A stretch of DNA of 64,000 nucleotides, from assembly GCF_002954325.1 (NCBI RefSeq), contig NZ_MQVX01000001.1, forward strand, positions 1,677,205 to 1,741,204, in the 5' to 3' direction. A program made the position numbers and the translations under genes. Of this stretch, positions 29,001-36,200 are shown in pieces. The DNA comes from Aureicoccus marinus (lineage in GTDB: Bacteria > Bacteroidota > Bacteroidia > Flavobacteriales > Flavobacteriaceae). Positions within the stretch are counted from its first letter, which is position 1. Each line of letters opens with the position of its first letter. The notes under the pieces were generated by a model that worked only from the letters and a program-made list of their open reading frames with translations, did not search any database and was not told the origin of the DNA.

Positions 29001-32000
29001 GACTTTACCGAAAACCACAGTGATGTGAGTTGCCTTGGTGCTTCGGACGGTAGTATTCGCCTGAGCGAAATCAATAACGGAAATAACCCCTTGAATTATA
29101 GCATTAGCCCCGTAGCGGGAACCTTCGATGCGGCTACCAACAGCTTTATCAACCTTCCTGCCGGCACCTATACGGTCAGTGGAACAGGGCCCAATGGTTG
29201 TACAACAGACATCACCAATATTGTCATTAATGAACCGTCTGCCATCAGTGTAAGTGCAAATGTGACTCCTTTTGAGTGTAGTTCTGACAACACCGCTAAC
29301 AATGCCGAAGTCAGTGTTGACCTGGGTAGTCTTAGCGGAGGAAGTGACACCTTTGTTCGATTTGACTTTGTCGATAACGGCAGTGGCACTGTGCTTCAAT
29401 CAGGCAGCAGTTCTACCCTGAACTTTACGGATTTTGCTGGAGTTGATTTGGCCATATATGTATACGATGACCAAGGCTGTATAGGCACTACGACAGCTAC
29501 CGTACCAGCCTTTGATGAAATTCAAAGTAGCAGTATCACGGTTACCCAAACTTTGGGATGTACAAATTCTGGAGAAAGTATCAGGATTGATATCAGCTCA
29601 GCTCTGACCAATTATGGATCCGATCCTGCTAACTACCAGTTCCGTGAATTGCCTTCAGTGAGCTTCCAGGCTTCGAATACATTCAACAACCTACAAGTAG
29701 GTACACACAGCTTTGTCGCACACAATATCAATACAGGATGTGAAGTCGTATTGACCCATACCGTGAGTGACCCGAATACCTTTGACCTAGAGGTAGAAAA
29801 ACTAGCTGATGTTGTTTGTTATGGCGATGATGGATCCATTCGATTGTCTATTACAGATGCCAACTTCAGTGGTGGATTCTCTTGGGATATCTATTCCACT
29901 AATGGCACCCCTGCTGATCGTTCAGACGATGGACCGCCAATCCTAAGTGGTAGCTCAGCAACGATGGGACCAACAGCACCTATCGCGGTTCCAGCCGGGA
30001 ATTACCTGGTTGAAGTACAACAAGATGGATTCCCAGATTGTAGCCAAGTGAGGTCATTTAACATCACAACGCCAGACGCCCCCATTACCATCAATACCAC
30101 AGAAATGTCTAGTGTTGGTTGTACAGATGACCAGGGCAGCGTACAGATTAGCCCGACAGGCGGTGAAGCCCCATACAGCATATCGATCATCCATATTCCG
30201 TCAGGAACTAGAACGGACATTACCAATACCAATGCCCACCTATTTGAGGGTCTCTCTTCTGGGGATTACACGGTGGAAATTACGGACGCTTTAGGGTGTA
30301 CGCATGTCTTTACTAATGCTTTCAATTTTATCCTCCCTGACCCGATTACCGCAAGTATCAGTGCAACCAATTTGGTTTGTGAAGGGGATCAGGATGCCAG
30401 CGTAACCGCTCTGGAAGATCCCCGCAATGTTAGTCCAATTTACCGCTATGAACTCTTGAGTTATAACGATGCTAGTGGTGCTGTCTTACTGAACAATTCA
30501 ACCCCTCAAGGAACTGGCCTATTTGAAAATCTGGGTGCTGGTTATTACAGTGTTCGTATTTCTGATGAATCGAATTGTGTCTTCGAGACAGCCATAGTAC
30601 AAATTGTAGATCCAACCGATGTTCGGGGTCAATTGACTAAAACCCAGGAACTGAGTTGTACAAGTGATGCCGAACTGTTACTTACCGCAACAGGAGGAAC
30701 GGGCCCATACACCTGGAGTACGGATGGAATCACCTTCAATGCTATGAACGAGACTGCCGGTATAGGAACTCATGTCTTTGGTAATGTGGGTGTAGGAACC
30801 TACAGCTATTACCTGAGAGACAGTTTCAATTGTACTTCTATCATTAGCAATGAATTGAGGATAGAGGCTGTACCTGCTTTAACGCTTGATATAGATACCT
30901 CGGCGGCCTTTATCAACTGTAACGGAGACAGTACAGCACTGATCAGCGCTGAGGCTGATGGAGGATTAGGCAACTACCAATACAGTTTATTTGCTGATGC
31001 CTCCATGGCAACCACCATTAGACCTGCTCAAAGCAGCGGTATTTTTACCGATCTGCCTCCTGGAACCTACTATGTTCATGTACAAAGTGTGGACTGTGAA
31101 ACTTTGTCTTCGGTCATCGAAATCTCCCAACCTGCTCCTTTAGATGTATCAGTAGATATTACCGAGATCAGTTGTCAAGGAAATAACAACGGAGCTGTAC
31201 AAGTAAACATCAGTGGAGGAAGTGGAGACTATCAATTCGCGATTTCTCCTAACCTGAATCAATTTGACGACCAAAGTCTTATTGAAGAATTGGGTCCTGG
31301 GGATTACACGGTTATTGCACAAGACAGCAACGGTTGTTTTGAAGTGATTGAATTTACCTTGGTAGAGCCTCAAGAACTTCAACTTACGACCAGCACATCG
31401 GATGAAGTCTGCCTAGGCAGCGGGGATGGCGCTATAAGCCTGAGTATTGTCGGGGGAACAGCACCTTATTTCACAAGTCTTAACAGCAATACCGATGCCG
31501 ATTTCCATGAGGGTATTCTGGACTACAGCAACCTGACAAGTGGTACACATGTGGTTTTTGTGCGTGATTCTCGTGGATGCGAAAGCTCTGAAGTAGTCGA
31601 AATCAATCCGGGCATCAACCTGGCAGCAGAAGCAAGAGTAACATACTACTGTGATCCGACGGGCAGCACAGAAGGTAGAGTCGACATCATTTTTGAAGAT
31701 CCTACCGTGGCTGCCAATGTATTGGTTGGTCTGGACACTACTGATCCTGCACGAATGACCCTGGACAACAACTTCACCAACCTGAGTGGAGGTATGCACA
31801 CCATCACCCTCTTACACAGCAACGGATGTATGAATACCATCGATTTTGAAATTGAGGTTTTCGAGCCTTTGCAGTTGCAATTGGAAGAGGCCGGAATTAA
31901 CCGGATCCGTACTAACATTGATGGAGGGTCTGGGAACTACCAAGTCTACTTCAATGGAGGTAATCCTACCACAGAAAGAGAATACATCATCAACAGTACG

Positions 32001-32342
32001 GGCTATTACAGTGTGACCGTCACGGATGAGAATGGCTGTTCGATCACCCAGGAAATCTTTATGACCTTTATCGATATTGAATTCCAGGATTACTTTACTC
32101 CGGATGGTGATTCCAAAAACGATGTCTGGAAACCACGAAATACAGAAAATTATCCCAATATGTTGATCAAAATTTTTGATCGCTATGGACGAGAAATCTA
32201 TCTGATTAATGGAAATCAAGATGGATGGGATGGTTTCTATCAAAGTACTAAACTTCCAGCCGGAGACTATTGGTATATCCTCAAACTCCAAGGCGAAACG
32301 GACCAGCGAGAATTTATTGGTCATTTCACCTTGTACAGATAA
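20016..32342 (+). CDS. Giant SprB-like secreted adhesin with gliding-motility/T9SS C-terminal domain
   Basis: A single intact 4108-residue reading frame. Signal peptide about 1-30 (ends SALQAQ). Residues about 150-390 resemble the IgGFc-binding protein N-terminal domain (repeated TQDNTDVFVAG-type strands). DUF11-like domains lie at about 553-650 and 915-1040. Asp-rich calcium-binding repeats lie at about 676-700 and 852-876 (DTDGDGIPDQLDLDSDGDGC). From about 1500 to 3990 there are many SprB-type repeats of roughly 70-100 residues, each with GG..PY.YS, an LxAGxYTVxVxD turn and a Cys. The last 90 residues (FTPDGDSKNDVWKP, FDRYGREIY, LPAGDYWYIL, EFIGHFTLYR) form the gliding-motility-associated C-terminal domain that targets proteins to the type IX system. 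Likely a cell-surface adhesin. A second ATG at 19988 is out of frame. Confidence 0.93.
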   Translation: MGFLLRRKFISPKIALLGLFLFLFTSALQAQLSDLHYLPPLKQGKNNAAIQQQAIHLSTPEPNPFVVNVYQGTNTTPVASYTISNTAPTVHSVPDGDNNITLVTNANTGYVLTNSGLRFESPAGFRFYVNYRGVSSAQAASLTSKGRVAIGTRFKWGGLPNLGAHNSKSNTLGIMATEDNTTVQLYGYDPDCQFRQGSNAGGITDDTYTITLNANETFVFETYLAQSPVAHIDGWIGSTVESDKPIVISNGGLNTGRQAGKGNRDAAIDQPVPENRLGKEYLFIRANGTNATEFPLIIATQDNTDVFVAGSPTPFATLNSGDYVEIPGTYYSSQTAGANMYVRSSKDVYAYQSMAGATQVYTHGLNFVAPVNCLLPDVMDNIPDITNMAGTTLDGGVTITASTTTPEANIRVFDSNGAVTLPAPVFAAGTPDWKTYYIPNLQGNVSVQSSGPIAVGFVGVNGARGVAGYFSGFDTVPVVNLEIIGSSGCFVGSKILEATGNFDAYQWYGDGQLIPGANGSSYSPTIAGDYFVRGTKGPCTYDSQSITALYCVPDIAVNKTVDKTEIIEGETATFTIRARNLGVDPVTNLQFTDNIPAGLTLVNAFTIHGTWSGNTWNVGTLNGGETAELELEVRADEIDILPLISVVNKVTHTQDQVDDNLTEDHPSAGITIHNDSDNDGVIDTADVDDDNDGIYDVDECIGLAFNVTNGDSHSSTTMTATNYLIVDIFSLDNSFNLNINGNDVAGEIQFQLSLAGNKARFADGYMYGENGIPNIWSISGSNGTPILRVVINEAGEFQLFGSRSSNGPLEAMTLDTPPSPITWNGSGNNTVILDQAVVGPTNLRGVLLTTGCDTDGDGIPDQLDLDSDGDGCSDANEFYKDANADGNDGGEYGFGTPGVNADGSVSTASYVPVVAPQIVLTNTTEDLGGVDITGQGVNLGQTIEYVLRFQNVGDDAASNYTIQNTLPANVVLDNINLVNASGVSYTYDVATRLITLTIPDGLVEIGDPEYTIRIMVTISDNCSNFIDACSGTLENQAFSYYNGVVNTNTFSDDPASNPVSNCIPLAASASNTLLDDLSSCSTARTVQLCGDDVILSAGNGFSGYIWYLDTNNNQQIDAGDTVLNDGDPDSDPSTLLVTDIGFYMVAKEGGVSCPDQEEFILAERFGTTQTNPVIDYFNQVNADANPDNDLQGEIVSCSVDGDLLPKIFLCGQNDEATIQLGITDADSIVWEKLDEGSCTDAGDDCANKNGSCVWNNLATQNTLTITEAGKYRVVINYQNGCFSRFYFNVFQNELDINYTSSDIFCTTPGNIRITNLGSGYGFQLINAGDNSVVVPFSANNGPNFDLTQSGTYKVQVSPLDPTTGNPLPNSCVFETEDIGILERDYQVTISTTPADCNQLGTVDVQALNVLPNYNFELRLDDGSNGGLGSLVDSQLASPDNRHIFTNVNPGNYLVLSTTEDGCTDTQSVVVNEIPEITLSALTTANITCTSGTVNLTPGGGQPAPDYLFAIWSKDGTPLYTDAASIPAGDFQTNTNFVFGYRGNPAVYYPGEAGEYVFLVMDSNGCYALSNVVEVQEPGALNVSGTNTPILCADSSTASLTVSVTGGNAPYQYSLDGTTFQSSDTFVNLAAGTYTITVMDSTGTPGAECTQTIEYTIDQPQALTASPAITETESCSTGTGALVKILNVHGGQAPYEYSFDGGSSFGNNNSAYLLSGTYQLAVRDALGCSENLSIVVPNLPVDPSLSTAVDYNCDGTGNLTVSSTNTTDFSYTYSLNGTLNTPVDNAVFTNLAPGNHTLTVGYSSTITPDQSRLFLEDFGAGPTTDNIDVGPGYCYEPQDGSITPCNYGPAGILVNGEYTVTSFVTNPITGWLSPNDHTGLTNGRFLAIDVSTTHGNNNILWARRNVEVLPNREISLSFYAYNMLRSTANGNNPDILIELLDNTGTVISSATTGDVPKNTNADDWYNYTFTFDPGANTQVDIVLRTNLDSDFGNDLVLDDIEASQIPEVCPSTQDIAIVVEANQEFAAQLLASNDPSCNGGTDGSIRFEVNNFNPVDGFEYSLDGGTNWILSMSSPVTTSASLVAGSYTVDVRKANDTSCTASISTNLSEPNALATTLNMTEQYTCFNTGATLEATATGGTPGYEYQLETSGGTIVAAYQSSPLFTGIADGDYLVRVRDANSCEGLLGTAVTVTAPQTVVYDLSATSCYDGLNNGTVSVNVTGGNGGYTFRINGGAWISPSPATATTHTFTGLSNGIYTIEVTDQFNCTVPAQSITIEDQILAQVDVTPVSACADGSILVTPSGGDGNYVYAFLPTGTTVSNSDFGPTNSFSVANAAAGDYEVYVRDDNGNAPVCQYSETVTVDPAVPLTITATPTDPECFGGTGDIVVNVTSGLAPFTYTLVDITNGGAADQTQTGVMSTTNNYFNLQAGDYDITVTDALGCSQTITTVSIVEPAELTATVDGITPASCTGNINDFGFGFSGYPASLGTIEFSADGGATWIGDNSAPGTSDQFTGYISGQTVYPSMRTVDGLGNTICQTDLAPFIIPFPLDDLDITILPIIVNCDELQVTVRGQNGTGPYEYTYSEDPANFNPAAPADHPWTAPLPLGSTYTFPNLVPGRTYTFYVRDAVGCIRQSNVNVNDIITNPMEITADYSPSCSGANNGSITYTITDTDGSTEPEMNWTLYSLAGTVVANSGGNVPYSTTVTVTGLSPDEYHIEVVQIDSGGNPQCISGSENLLLEELDPITANLSVIQDISCENPGYISVDNIQGGGGTFTYTVTGPAPFVTITGTADNPIAIPANSPAGTYNVDIQDQYGCSASLGGIALNLSPNPTIDAVAIDNCGGAAQVQVTASSASATILYSIDGGINFVNNGGLFTNVEAGTYTLFIRDGNGCTDSQAITVHPTLQVTASLVTLLGCTVDAEIAIEVSAGSGSYDYEITDGSGTVISRQALPTPSFIQAVSNAETYTVTIYDNGTSGPQCSRSFTVVVPPAIQPDFTENHSDVSCLGASDGSIRLSEINNGNNPLNYSISPVAGTFDAATNSFINLPAGTYTVSGTGPNGCTTDITNIVINEPSAISVSANVTPFECSSDNTANNAEVSVDLGSLSGGSDTFVRFDFVDNGSGTVLQSGSSSTLNFTDFAGVDLAIYVYDDQGCIGTTTATVPAFDEIQSSSITVTQTLGCTNSGESIRIDISSALTNYGSDPANYQFRELPSVSFQASNTFNNLQVGTHSFVAHNINTGCEVVLTHTVSDPNTFDLEVEKLADVVCYGDDGSIRLSITDANFSGGFSWDIYSTNGTPADRSDDGPPILSGSSATMGPTAPIAVPAGNYLVEVQQDGFPDCSQVRSFNITTPDAPITINTTEMSSVGCTDDQGSVQISPTGGEAPYSISIIHIPSGTRTDITNTNAHLFEGLSSGDYTVEITDALGCTHVFTNAFNFILPDPITASISATNLVCEGDQDASVTALEDPRNVSPIYRYELLSYNDASGAVLLNNSTPQGTGLFENLGAGYYSVRISDESNCVFETAIVQIVDPTDVRGQLTKTQELSCTSDAELLLTATGGTGPYTWSTDGITFNAMNETAGIGTHVFGNVGVGTYSYYLRDSFNCTSIISNELRIEAVPALTLDIDTSAAFINCNGDSTALISAEADGGLGNYQYSLFADASMATTIRPAQSSGIFTDLPPGTYYVHVQSVDCETLSSVIEISQPAPLDVSVDITEISCQGNNNGAVQVNISGGSGDYQFAISPNLNQFDDQSLIEELGPGDYTVIAQDSNGCFEVIEFTLVEPQELQLTTSTSDEVCLGSGDGAISLSIVGGTAPYFTSLNSNTDADFHEGILDYSNLTSGTHVVFVRDSRGCESSEVVEINPGINLAAEARVTYYCDPTGSTEGRVDIIFEDPTVAANVLVGLDTTDPARMTLDNNFTNLSGGMHTITLLHSNGCMNTIDFEIEVFEPLQLQLEEAGINRIRTNIDGGSGNYQVYFNGGNPTTEREYIINSTGYYSVTVTDENGCSITQEIFMTFIDIEFQDYFTPDGDSKNDVWKPRNTENYPNMLIKIFDRYGREIYLINGNQDGWDGFYQSTKLPAGDYWYILKLQGETDQREFIGHFTLYR

Positions 32343-32368
32343 ACACTACCTTAACTAGCTCAACTCAA

Positions 32369-32399
32369 AAGCCTCGGGATAACCACCCGGGGCTTTTTT
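32369..32399 (+). terminator. Intrinsic terminator after the giant adhesin gene
   Basis: AAGCCTCGGG at 32369-32378 pairs with CCCGGGGCTT at 32386-32395 (one G-T pair) around a 7-base loop, followed by a six-T run. It lies 26 bases after the stop of the 12.3-kb gene. Confidence 0.92.
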
Positions 32400-32415
32400 A
32401 TTCATCTAGATGAAT
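32400..32415. promoter_or_regulatory. 16-bp perfect palindrome upstream of the pirin gene
   Basis: ATTCATCTAGATGAAT is a perfect two-fold palindrome. It ends 21 bases before the pirin gene's -7 element at 32437, that is, over the -33 region, where a dimeric repressor would block transcription. It also directly abuts the T-run of the adhesin terminator. Confidence 0.4.
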
Positions 32416-32436
32416 GCTTAGGGCTTTCTTCTCTAT

Positions 32437-32444
32437 TAATTTTG
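32437..32444 (+). promoter_or_regulatory. Pirin gene promoter -7 element (TAATTTTG)
   Basis: TAATTTTG is an exact match to TAnnTTTG, 22 bases before the ATG at 32467. No good TTG is seen at -33; the palindrome at 32400-32415 occupies that place. Confidence 0.55.
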
Positions 32445-32466
32445 AACAAGTCAAAAAACAAAAAGT

Positions 32467-33198
32467 ATGGATACAACAGTAAAAACAGTGTTGCACAAGG
32501 CCGATACCAGAGGACATGCCAATCACGGATGGTTGGATTCTTACCACAGTTTCAGTTTTGCAAGTTATCACAACCCGAACCGGATGAATTTTGGAGTACT
32601 CCGTGTGTTGAATGATGATACTGTAGCTCCAGGAATGGGATTTGGTACTCACCCCCACAACAATATGGAAATTATTTCTATTTCCTTATCAGGTGACTTG
32701 GAGCACAAAGACAGCATGGGGACCCAAGAGGTCATTCGTGAAGGTGATCTTCAAGTGATGAGTGCGGGAACCGGGATTCAGCATTCTGAGTACAATGCGA
32801 ATAATGACAAGGAAGTAAAGTTCCTGCAGATTTGGATTTTCCCCAACAAGCAAGGCGTAAGTCCTCGCTATGATCAAATTAGTCTCAAGAAAGAAGACCG
32901 ACACAACACCCTACAACAAATTCTTTCACCTAATGCGGATGATGAGGGCGTCTGGATTCACCAAAACGCATGGTTTCATCTCGGAGAATTGGATGAAGGA
33001 ACTGAGTTGACATACAAGCTGAAAGACCCACAAAACAACGGTGTTTATGCCTTTGTCCTAGAAGGGGACGTACAGCTAGCGGGGCAGGAATTAGAACGCC
33101 GGGACGGCCTGGGTATTTCGGATATATCTGAGTTTGCGATCAAGGCAAGCAGTAATGCCAAAATACTGCTGATGGAAGTACCTATGGAGCTTCGCTAA
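32467..33198 (+). CDS. Pirin family protein (YhhW-type bicupin)
   Basis: A 243-residue two-cupin protein. The pirin N-terminal signature is present: LDSYHSFSFASYHNPNRMNF (about 22-41), GMGFGTHPHNNMEIISISL with the HPHxxxE-type metal ligands (about 57-75), and SAGTGIQHSEYN (about 99-110) with the further His and Glu. The second cupin is shorter and lacks most metal ligands. Bacterial members bind Fe or other metals, and some show quercetin 2,3-dioxygenase activity; the physiological role is mostly undefined. It has its own promoter with a palindrome at -33. The next gene starts 70 bases downstream. Confidence 0.92.
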   Translation: MDTTVKTVLHKADTRGHANHGWLDSYHSFSFASYHNPNRMNFGVLRVLNDDTVAPGMGFGTHPHNNMEIISISLSGDLEHKDSMGTQEVIREGDLQVMSAGTGIQHSEYNANNDKEVKFLQIWIFPNKQGVSPRYDQISLKKEDRHNTLQQILSPNADDEGVWIHQNAWFHLGELDEGTELTYKLKDPQNNGVYAFVLEGDVQLAGQELERRDGLGISDISEFAIKASSNAKILLMEVPMELR

Positions 33199-33267
33199 TC
33201 AAATTCCAGCAAGGGATAAGGGAGATTAATTCGTAACTTTTGGGTTTATTTCTGAAAATCACATCTT

Positions 33268-34992
33268 ATGCGCTTCCCTTATCCTTTGTCTTTGTTATTT
33301 GCCCTCATTCTGCTTGCCAGTTGCAGTAAAGCAACAGAGGAACAAGCCACTCTTTTGATTTATGGGGGGCCAATCTACACGGTCGATTCTACACAGACAA
33401 CAGTTGAAGCAGTAGCAGTAAAAGACAGCATCATTCTTTTTGCGGGAAGCATGGAAGAAGCCGAAAAATTTGCCACAGCCGAAACCGAAAGAATGGATTT
33501 GGAAGGCAAGACCATGACTCCAGGACTCATTGAAGGTCATGGTCACTTTATGGGATTGGGCGTTAATGAACTTAACCTCGACCTGCTCAACACAACGAGC
33601 TATGAACAAATTGTAGAAATGGTCGCCGAACGGGTCAAGACCGCCGAACCAGGAGAGTGGATTCTAGGCCGCGGTTGGCACCAAAGTAAATGGGATTCCA
33701 TCCCAGGAGAGACCGTAGATGGTTTTCAGACCCACGATATGCTCAGTGCTGTGTCTCCTAATAATCCGGTATACCTAAGCCACGCAAGCGGTCATGCCGG
33801 TTTTGCCAACGCCAAGGCGATGGAACTCTCTGGACTGCGTGTGTTACCCATGGAAGGTCTTGACATGATGGAAGTGGAAGGTGGAGAAGTCATCCGAGAT
33901 AAAACAGGACGCCCAACGGGTGTATTTAACGAAAGAGCCCAACTCCTGATCACCAAAAACATTCCGGAGATCACGAACGATCAATACAACAAAGCCTTTG
34001 AATTGGCGGTAAAAGCTTGTCACCGCAATGGCATCACGAGTTTTCACGATGCCGGAATCGGTCGAGAAAACATAGCCCTCTATCAAGCCAAGAAAAAAGC
34101 AGGTCAACTCAATGTGCGCATGTATGCGATGCTCACCGGGTGGGATAAGGAACTTCTAGAAGAATGGTACAAAACGGGGCCTTATGTTGATCCGGATCAC
34201 CGCCTGACTTTTCGATCGATTAAGTTGAATTGCGATGGCGCCTTGGGGTCAAGAGGAGCTTGGTTATTGGAAGAATACTCTGACCGGCCTGGGCACTTTG
34301 GGCATGAGACTTTACCCATGGAATTCGTGAAAGAAACCGCCATCACCGGTCTGGCAAACGGCTTTCAAGTTTGTGCTCACGCCATCGGAGATCGGGCCAA
34401 TCGCGAAATCCTTGATCGCTATGAGATCGCCATTAAAGGAAATCCGAACAAGACCACAGACCACCGATTTAGAATTGAGCATGCCCAACACCTGCATCCA
34501 GAAGACATTCCGCGCTTTGCAGAGCTTAAGGTCATTCCGGCTATGCAAGCCATTCACCTTTCATCCGACCGTCCTTGGGCCATCGATCGCCTGGGAGAAA
34601 AACGAATCGTAGAAGGCGCCTATATGTGGCAAACGCTTTTAGAAAGTGGTGTGCCCATAGTCAATGGAACCGATGTCCCCGTTGAACCGATTAACCCCAT
34701 CGCAAGTTTTTACGCCAGTGTGAGTCGGCGAACACTGAAAGGCTTTCCAGAAGGTGGCTTTGAACCAGCACAAAAGATGACGCGGGAACAGGCTTTGCGC
34801 TCGTATACTTTAGATGCGGCCTATGGTGCTTTTGAAGAAGACTTTAAAGGCAGTATCCAAGCCGGGTATTTGGCGGATTTCACCATTTACAGCCAAGATA
34901 TTATGACGGTTGAGGAATCTCAGATTTTGGATACCCAGATCGCCATGACCATCTTCAATGGCCAGGTCGTTTACCAAGCGGGAAGTAACTAA
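33268..34992 (+). CDS. Lipoprotein amidohydrolase (amidohydrolase_3, YtcJ-like)
   Basis: Residues 1-19 form a lipoprotein signal ending LLASC, so Cys19 or its neighbour is lipidated and the enzyme sits on the membrane outside the cytoplasm. The metal-dependent hydrolase barrel shows TPGLIEGHGHFMGLG (about 86-100), SHASGHAGF, AHAIGDRANREILD and RIEHAQHLHPEDIP (His ligands), and a late VNGTDVPVEPINPI. The YtcJ-like group acts on cyclic amides, N-acyl or formyl compounds; the substrate here is unknown. A near-consensus -7 (TAACTTTTG, 33234-33242) lies upstream. Its stop overlaps by four bases the stop of the convergent gene. Confidence 0.9.
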   Translation: MRFPYPLSLLFALILLASCSKATEEQATLLIYGGPIYTVDSTQTTVEAVAVKDSIILFAGSMEEAEKFATAETERMDLEGKTMTPGLIEGHGHFMGLGVNELNLDLLNTTSYEQIVEMVAERVKTAEPGEWILGRGWHQSKWDSIPGETVDGFQTHDMLSAVSPNNPVYLSHASGHAGFANAKAMELSGLRVLPMEGLDMMEVEGGEVIRDKTGRPTGVFNERAQLLITKNIPEITNDQYNKAFELAVKACHRNGITSFHDAGIGRENIALYQAKKKAGQLNVRMYAMLTGWDKELLEEWYKTGPYVDPDHRLTFRSIKLNCDGALGSRGAWLLEEYSDRPGHFGHETLPMEFVKETAITGLANGFQVCAHAIGDRANREILDRYEIAIKGNPNKTTDHRFRIEHAQHLHPEDIPRFAELKVIPAMQAIHLSSDRPWAIDRLGEKRIVEGAYMWQTLLESGVPIVNGTDVPVEPINPIASFYASVSRRTLKGFPEGGFEPAQKMTREQALRSYTLDAAYGAFEEDFKGSIQAGYLADFTIYSQDIMTVEESQILDTQIAMTIFNGQVVYQAGSN

Positions 34993-35477
34993 GGGTTAGA
35001 GCCGAGTAAGTCGATAAAGTTCTGCATTTGCTCCCGATTGCCATTGATGTAGACCTCAATCGGCTTCTTGAATATACCAGTGATTCCCCCGATAATGCCT
35101 CCACCATATACACCCAGAGACGGAAAAATAACATACCCTAAATCCCTGGAGAAGTCATCGTCGGTACTGATATCGGTGGCTAAGGCCATACCGGCGCCCA
35201 AAGAAAGGCCTATTAAAGATCCTTTGGCCATGCGATTTCCATAAGAGCGCTTTAGCCGAATCCTTTTGATATTGGATACTTCCAAGGTCTTTCGTTTTCC
35301 GCGTAAAACAACCTCGACAGACTCCTGATCGATGCTCTCGATATAGCCTTTGGCAATCTTTTGATCCTGGTAATCGTAGACCCGCACAAAGACCCCTTTA
35401 TCTTTTTTACGTTGGGCTTCCACCCTGGGGAGGAAAATAAAAAAGGCAAGCACAAATACGAATGGTAGTATCTTCAT
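34989..35477 (-). CDS. Exported protein of unknown function with a Gly-rich hydrophobic segment
   Basis: A 162-residue protein with a signal peptide ending near RVEAQ (residue 22). A beta-rich part follows (GVFVRVYDYQDQKIAKGYIE, VEVVLRGKRKTLEVSNIKRI), which looks like the SH3-like response module seen in small Bacteroidota envelope proteins. A Gly-rich membrane-compatible stretch then follows (LIGLSLGAGMALATD; VYGGGIIGGITGIF), resembling a glycine zipper. No known family can be assigned with certainty. It probably resides in the envelope. It is transcribed alone, convergent with the amidohydrolase. Confidence 0.72.
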   Translation of the reverse strand: MKILPFVFVLAFFIFLPRVEAQRKKDKGVFVRVYDYQDQKIAKGYIESIDQESVEVVLRGKRKTLEVSNIKRIRLKRSYGNRMAKGSLIGLSLGAGMALATDISTDDDFSRDLGYVIFPSLGVYGGGIIGGITGIFKKPIEVYINGNREQMQNFIDLLGSNP

Positions 35478-35517
35478 GCGCGTGTTTTAAACGGTAAGCT
35501 ACAAGAATTTTAAGGAC

Positions 35518-35549
35518 AAAAAAACCCGACTCAATCAGAACCGGGTTTT
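35518..35549 (-). terminator. Orphan terminator-like hairpin in a divergent intergenic region
   Basis: AAAACCCG at 35521-35528 pairs with CGGGTTTT at 35542-35549. On the minus strand the hairpin is followed by seven T (plus A-run 35518-35524). The flanking genes diverge (35477 leftward, 35675 rightward), so no known gene ends here. It implies a short leftward transcript from the 125 bases to its right, or it is a relic. Confidence 0.55.
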
Positions 35550-35674
35550 CGATAAAATCTAAAAAGAATGATAAGGAGCTAAGAACGAATGGATTGAATG
35601 AAATTTTTCTAATTCATAGGAATACACTTTAAGTAGGCACGATTTTTGATATCATTAACACAAAGCAATCAACG

Positions 35675-36046
35675 ATGAAATTCCTGACGGCCCTTTGTCT
35701 TTTTATTAGTGTTTTCGCCTATAGTCAGCAAGAAAGTCTTTCTGGAGAATACAATTTGTTTACCTCTGGTGAAGAAAATACTGCCAAGACAGAATACACT
35801 TTAGAATTATATCCTGACGGAACTTTCAGCTTCCAATCCTATCGGCAGTTAAAAAAACAGAACGAAGAACGCTTGTTCGTTCAAGGCACCTGGGTGTCCA
35901 AGGGACTTCTAATCGAACTGCAGGGCAGTAAAGACATGGATCTCAGCAACACCAAGGCGCGGTTTGATACCAAAACCAAAAAATTGGTTTTCTATGAATC
36001 CAAAATTCCCTGGGTTAAGGGCTTAAAACTTCCTAAGGATTCCTAA
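35675..36046 (+). CDS. Small exported protein of unknown function
   Basis: A 123-residue product with a signal peptide (MKFLTALCLFISVFAYSQ, cleavage after about residue 17). The body is beta-rich with YTLELYPDGTFSFQSYRQLK and a later RLFVQGTWVSKGLLIELQG. This D-G-T-F pattern is common in small Bacteroidota proteins that resemble copper-resistance NlpE N-terminal or lipocalin-like barrels. No catalytic residues are evident. The same style of protein occurs at 37241-37582 in this window. A role in the envelope is likely; nothing more specific can be said. Confidence 0.7.
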   Translation: MKFLTALCLFISVFAYSQQESLSGEYNLFTSGEENTAKTEYTLELYPDGTFSFQSYRQLKKQNEERLFVQGTWVSKGLLIELQGSKDMDLSNTKARFDTKTKKLVFYESKIPWVKGLKLPKDS

Positions 36047-36200
36047 TTGCACGCATTCCATTTTCGTTACTCCAGACGGCTTCGATTTAGAAGAGGATTT
36101 GGCCTACAGGGTACAACTGGCCTTGGATTTTAATCCTTTTGCCAAGTCGAGTAAACGGAAGAAATAATTTCCCGTTTCCTAACCATTCTCAACCTTTGAA

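Noticed and set aside
21138-32324. Many long antisense and alternate-frame ORFs within the adhesin gene
   Set aside because: They mirror the repetitive, stop-poor sequence of the adhesin, have no family character and no promoters; they are shadows.
36053-36167. Short plus-strand frame reading VTPDGFDLEEDLAYRVQLAL and ending SSKRKK after the 35675 gene
   Set aside because: It looks like a protein C-terminus, but it has no start codon after the preceding in-frame stop. I cannot name a family. It may be a gene relic; not listed as a feature.
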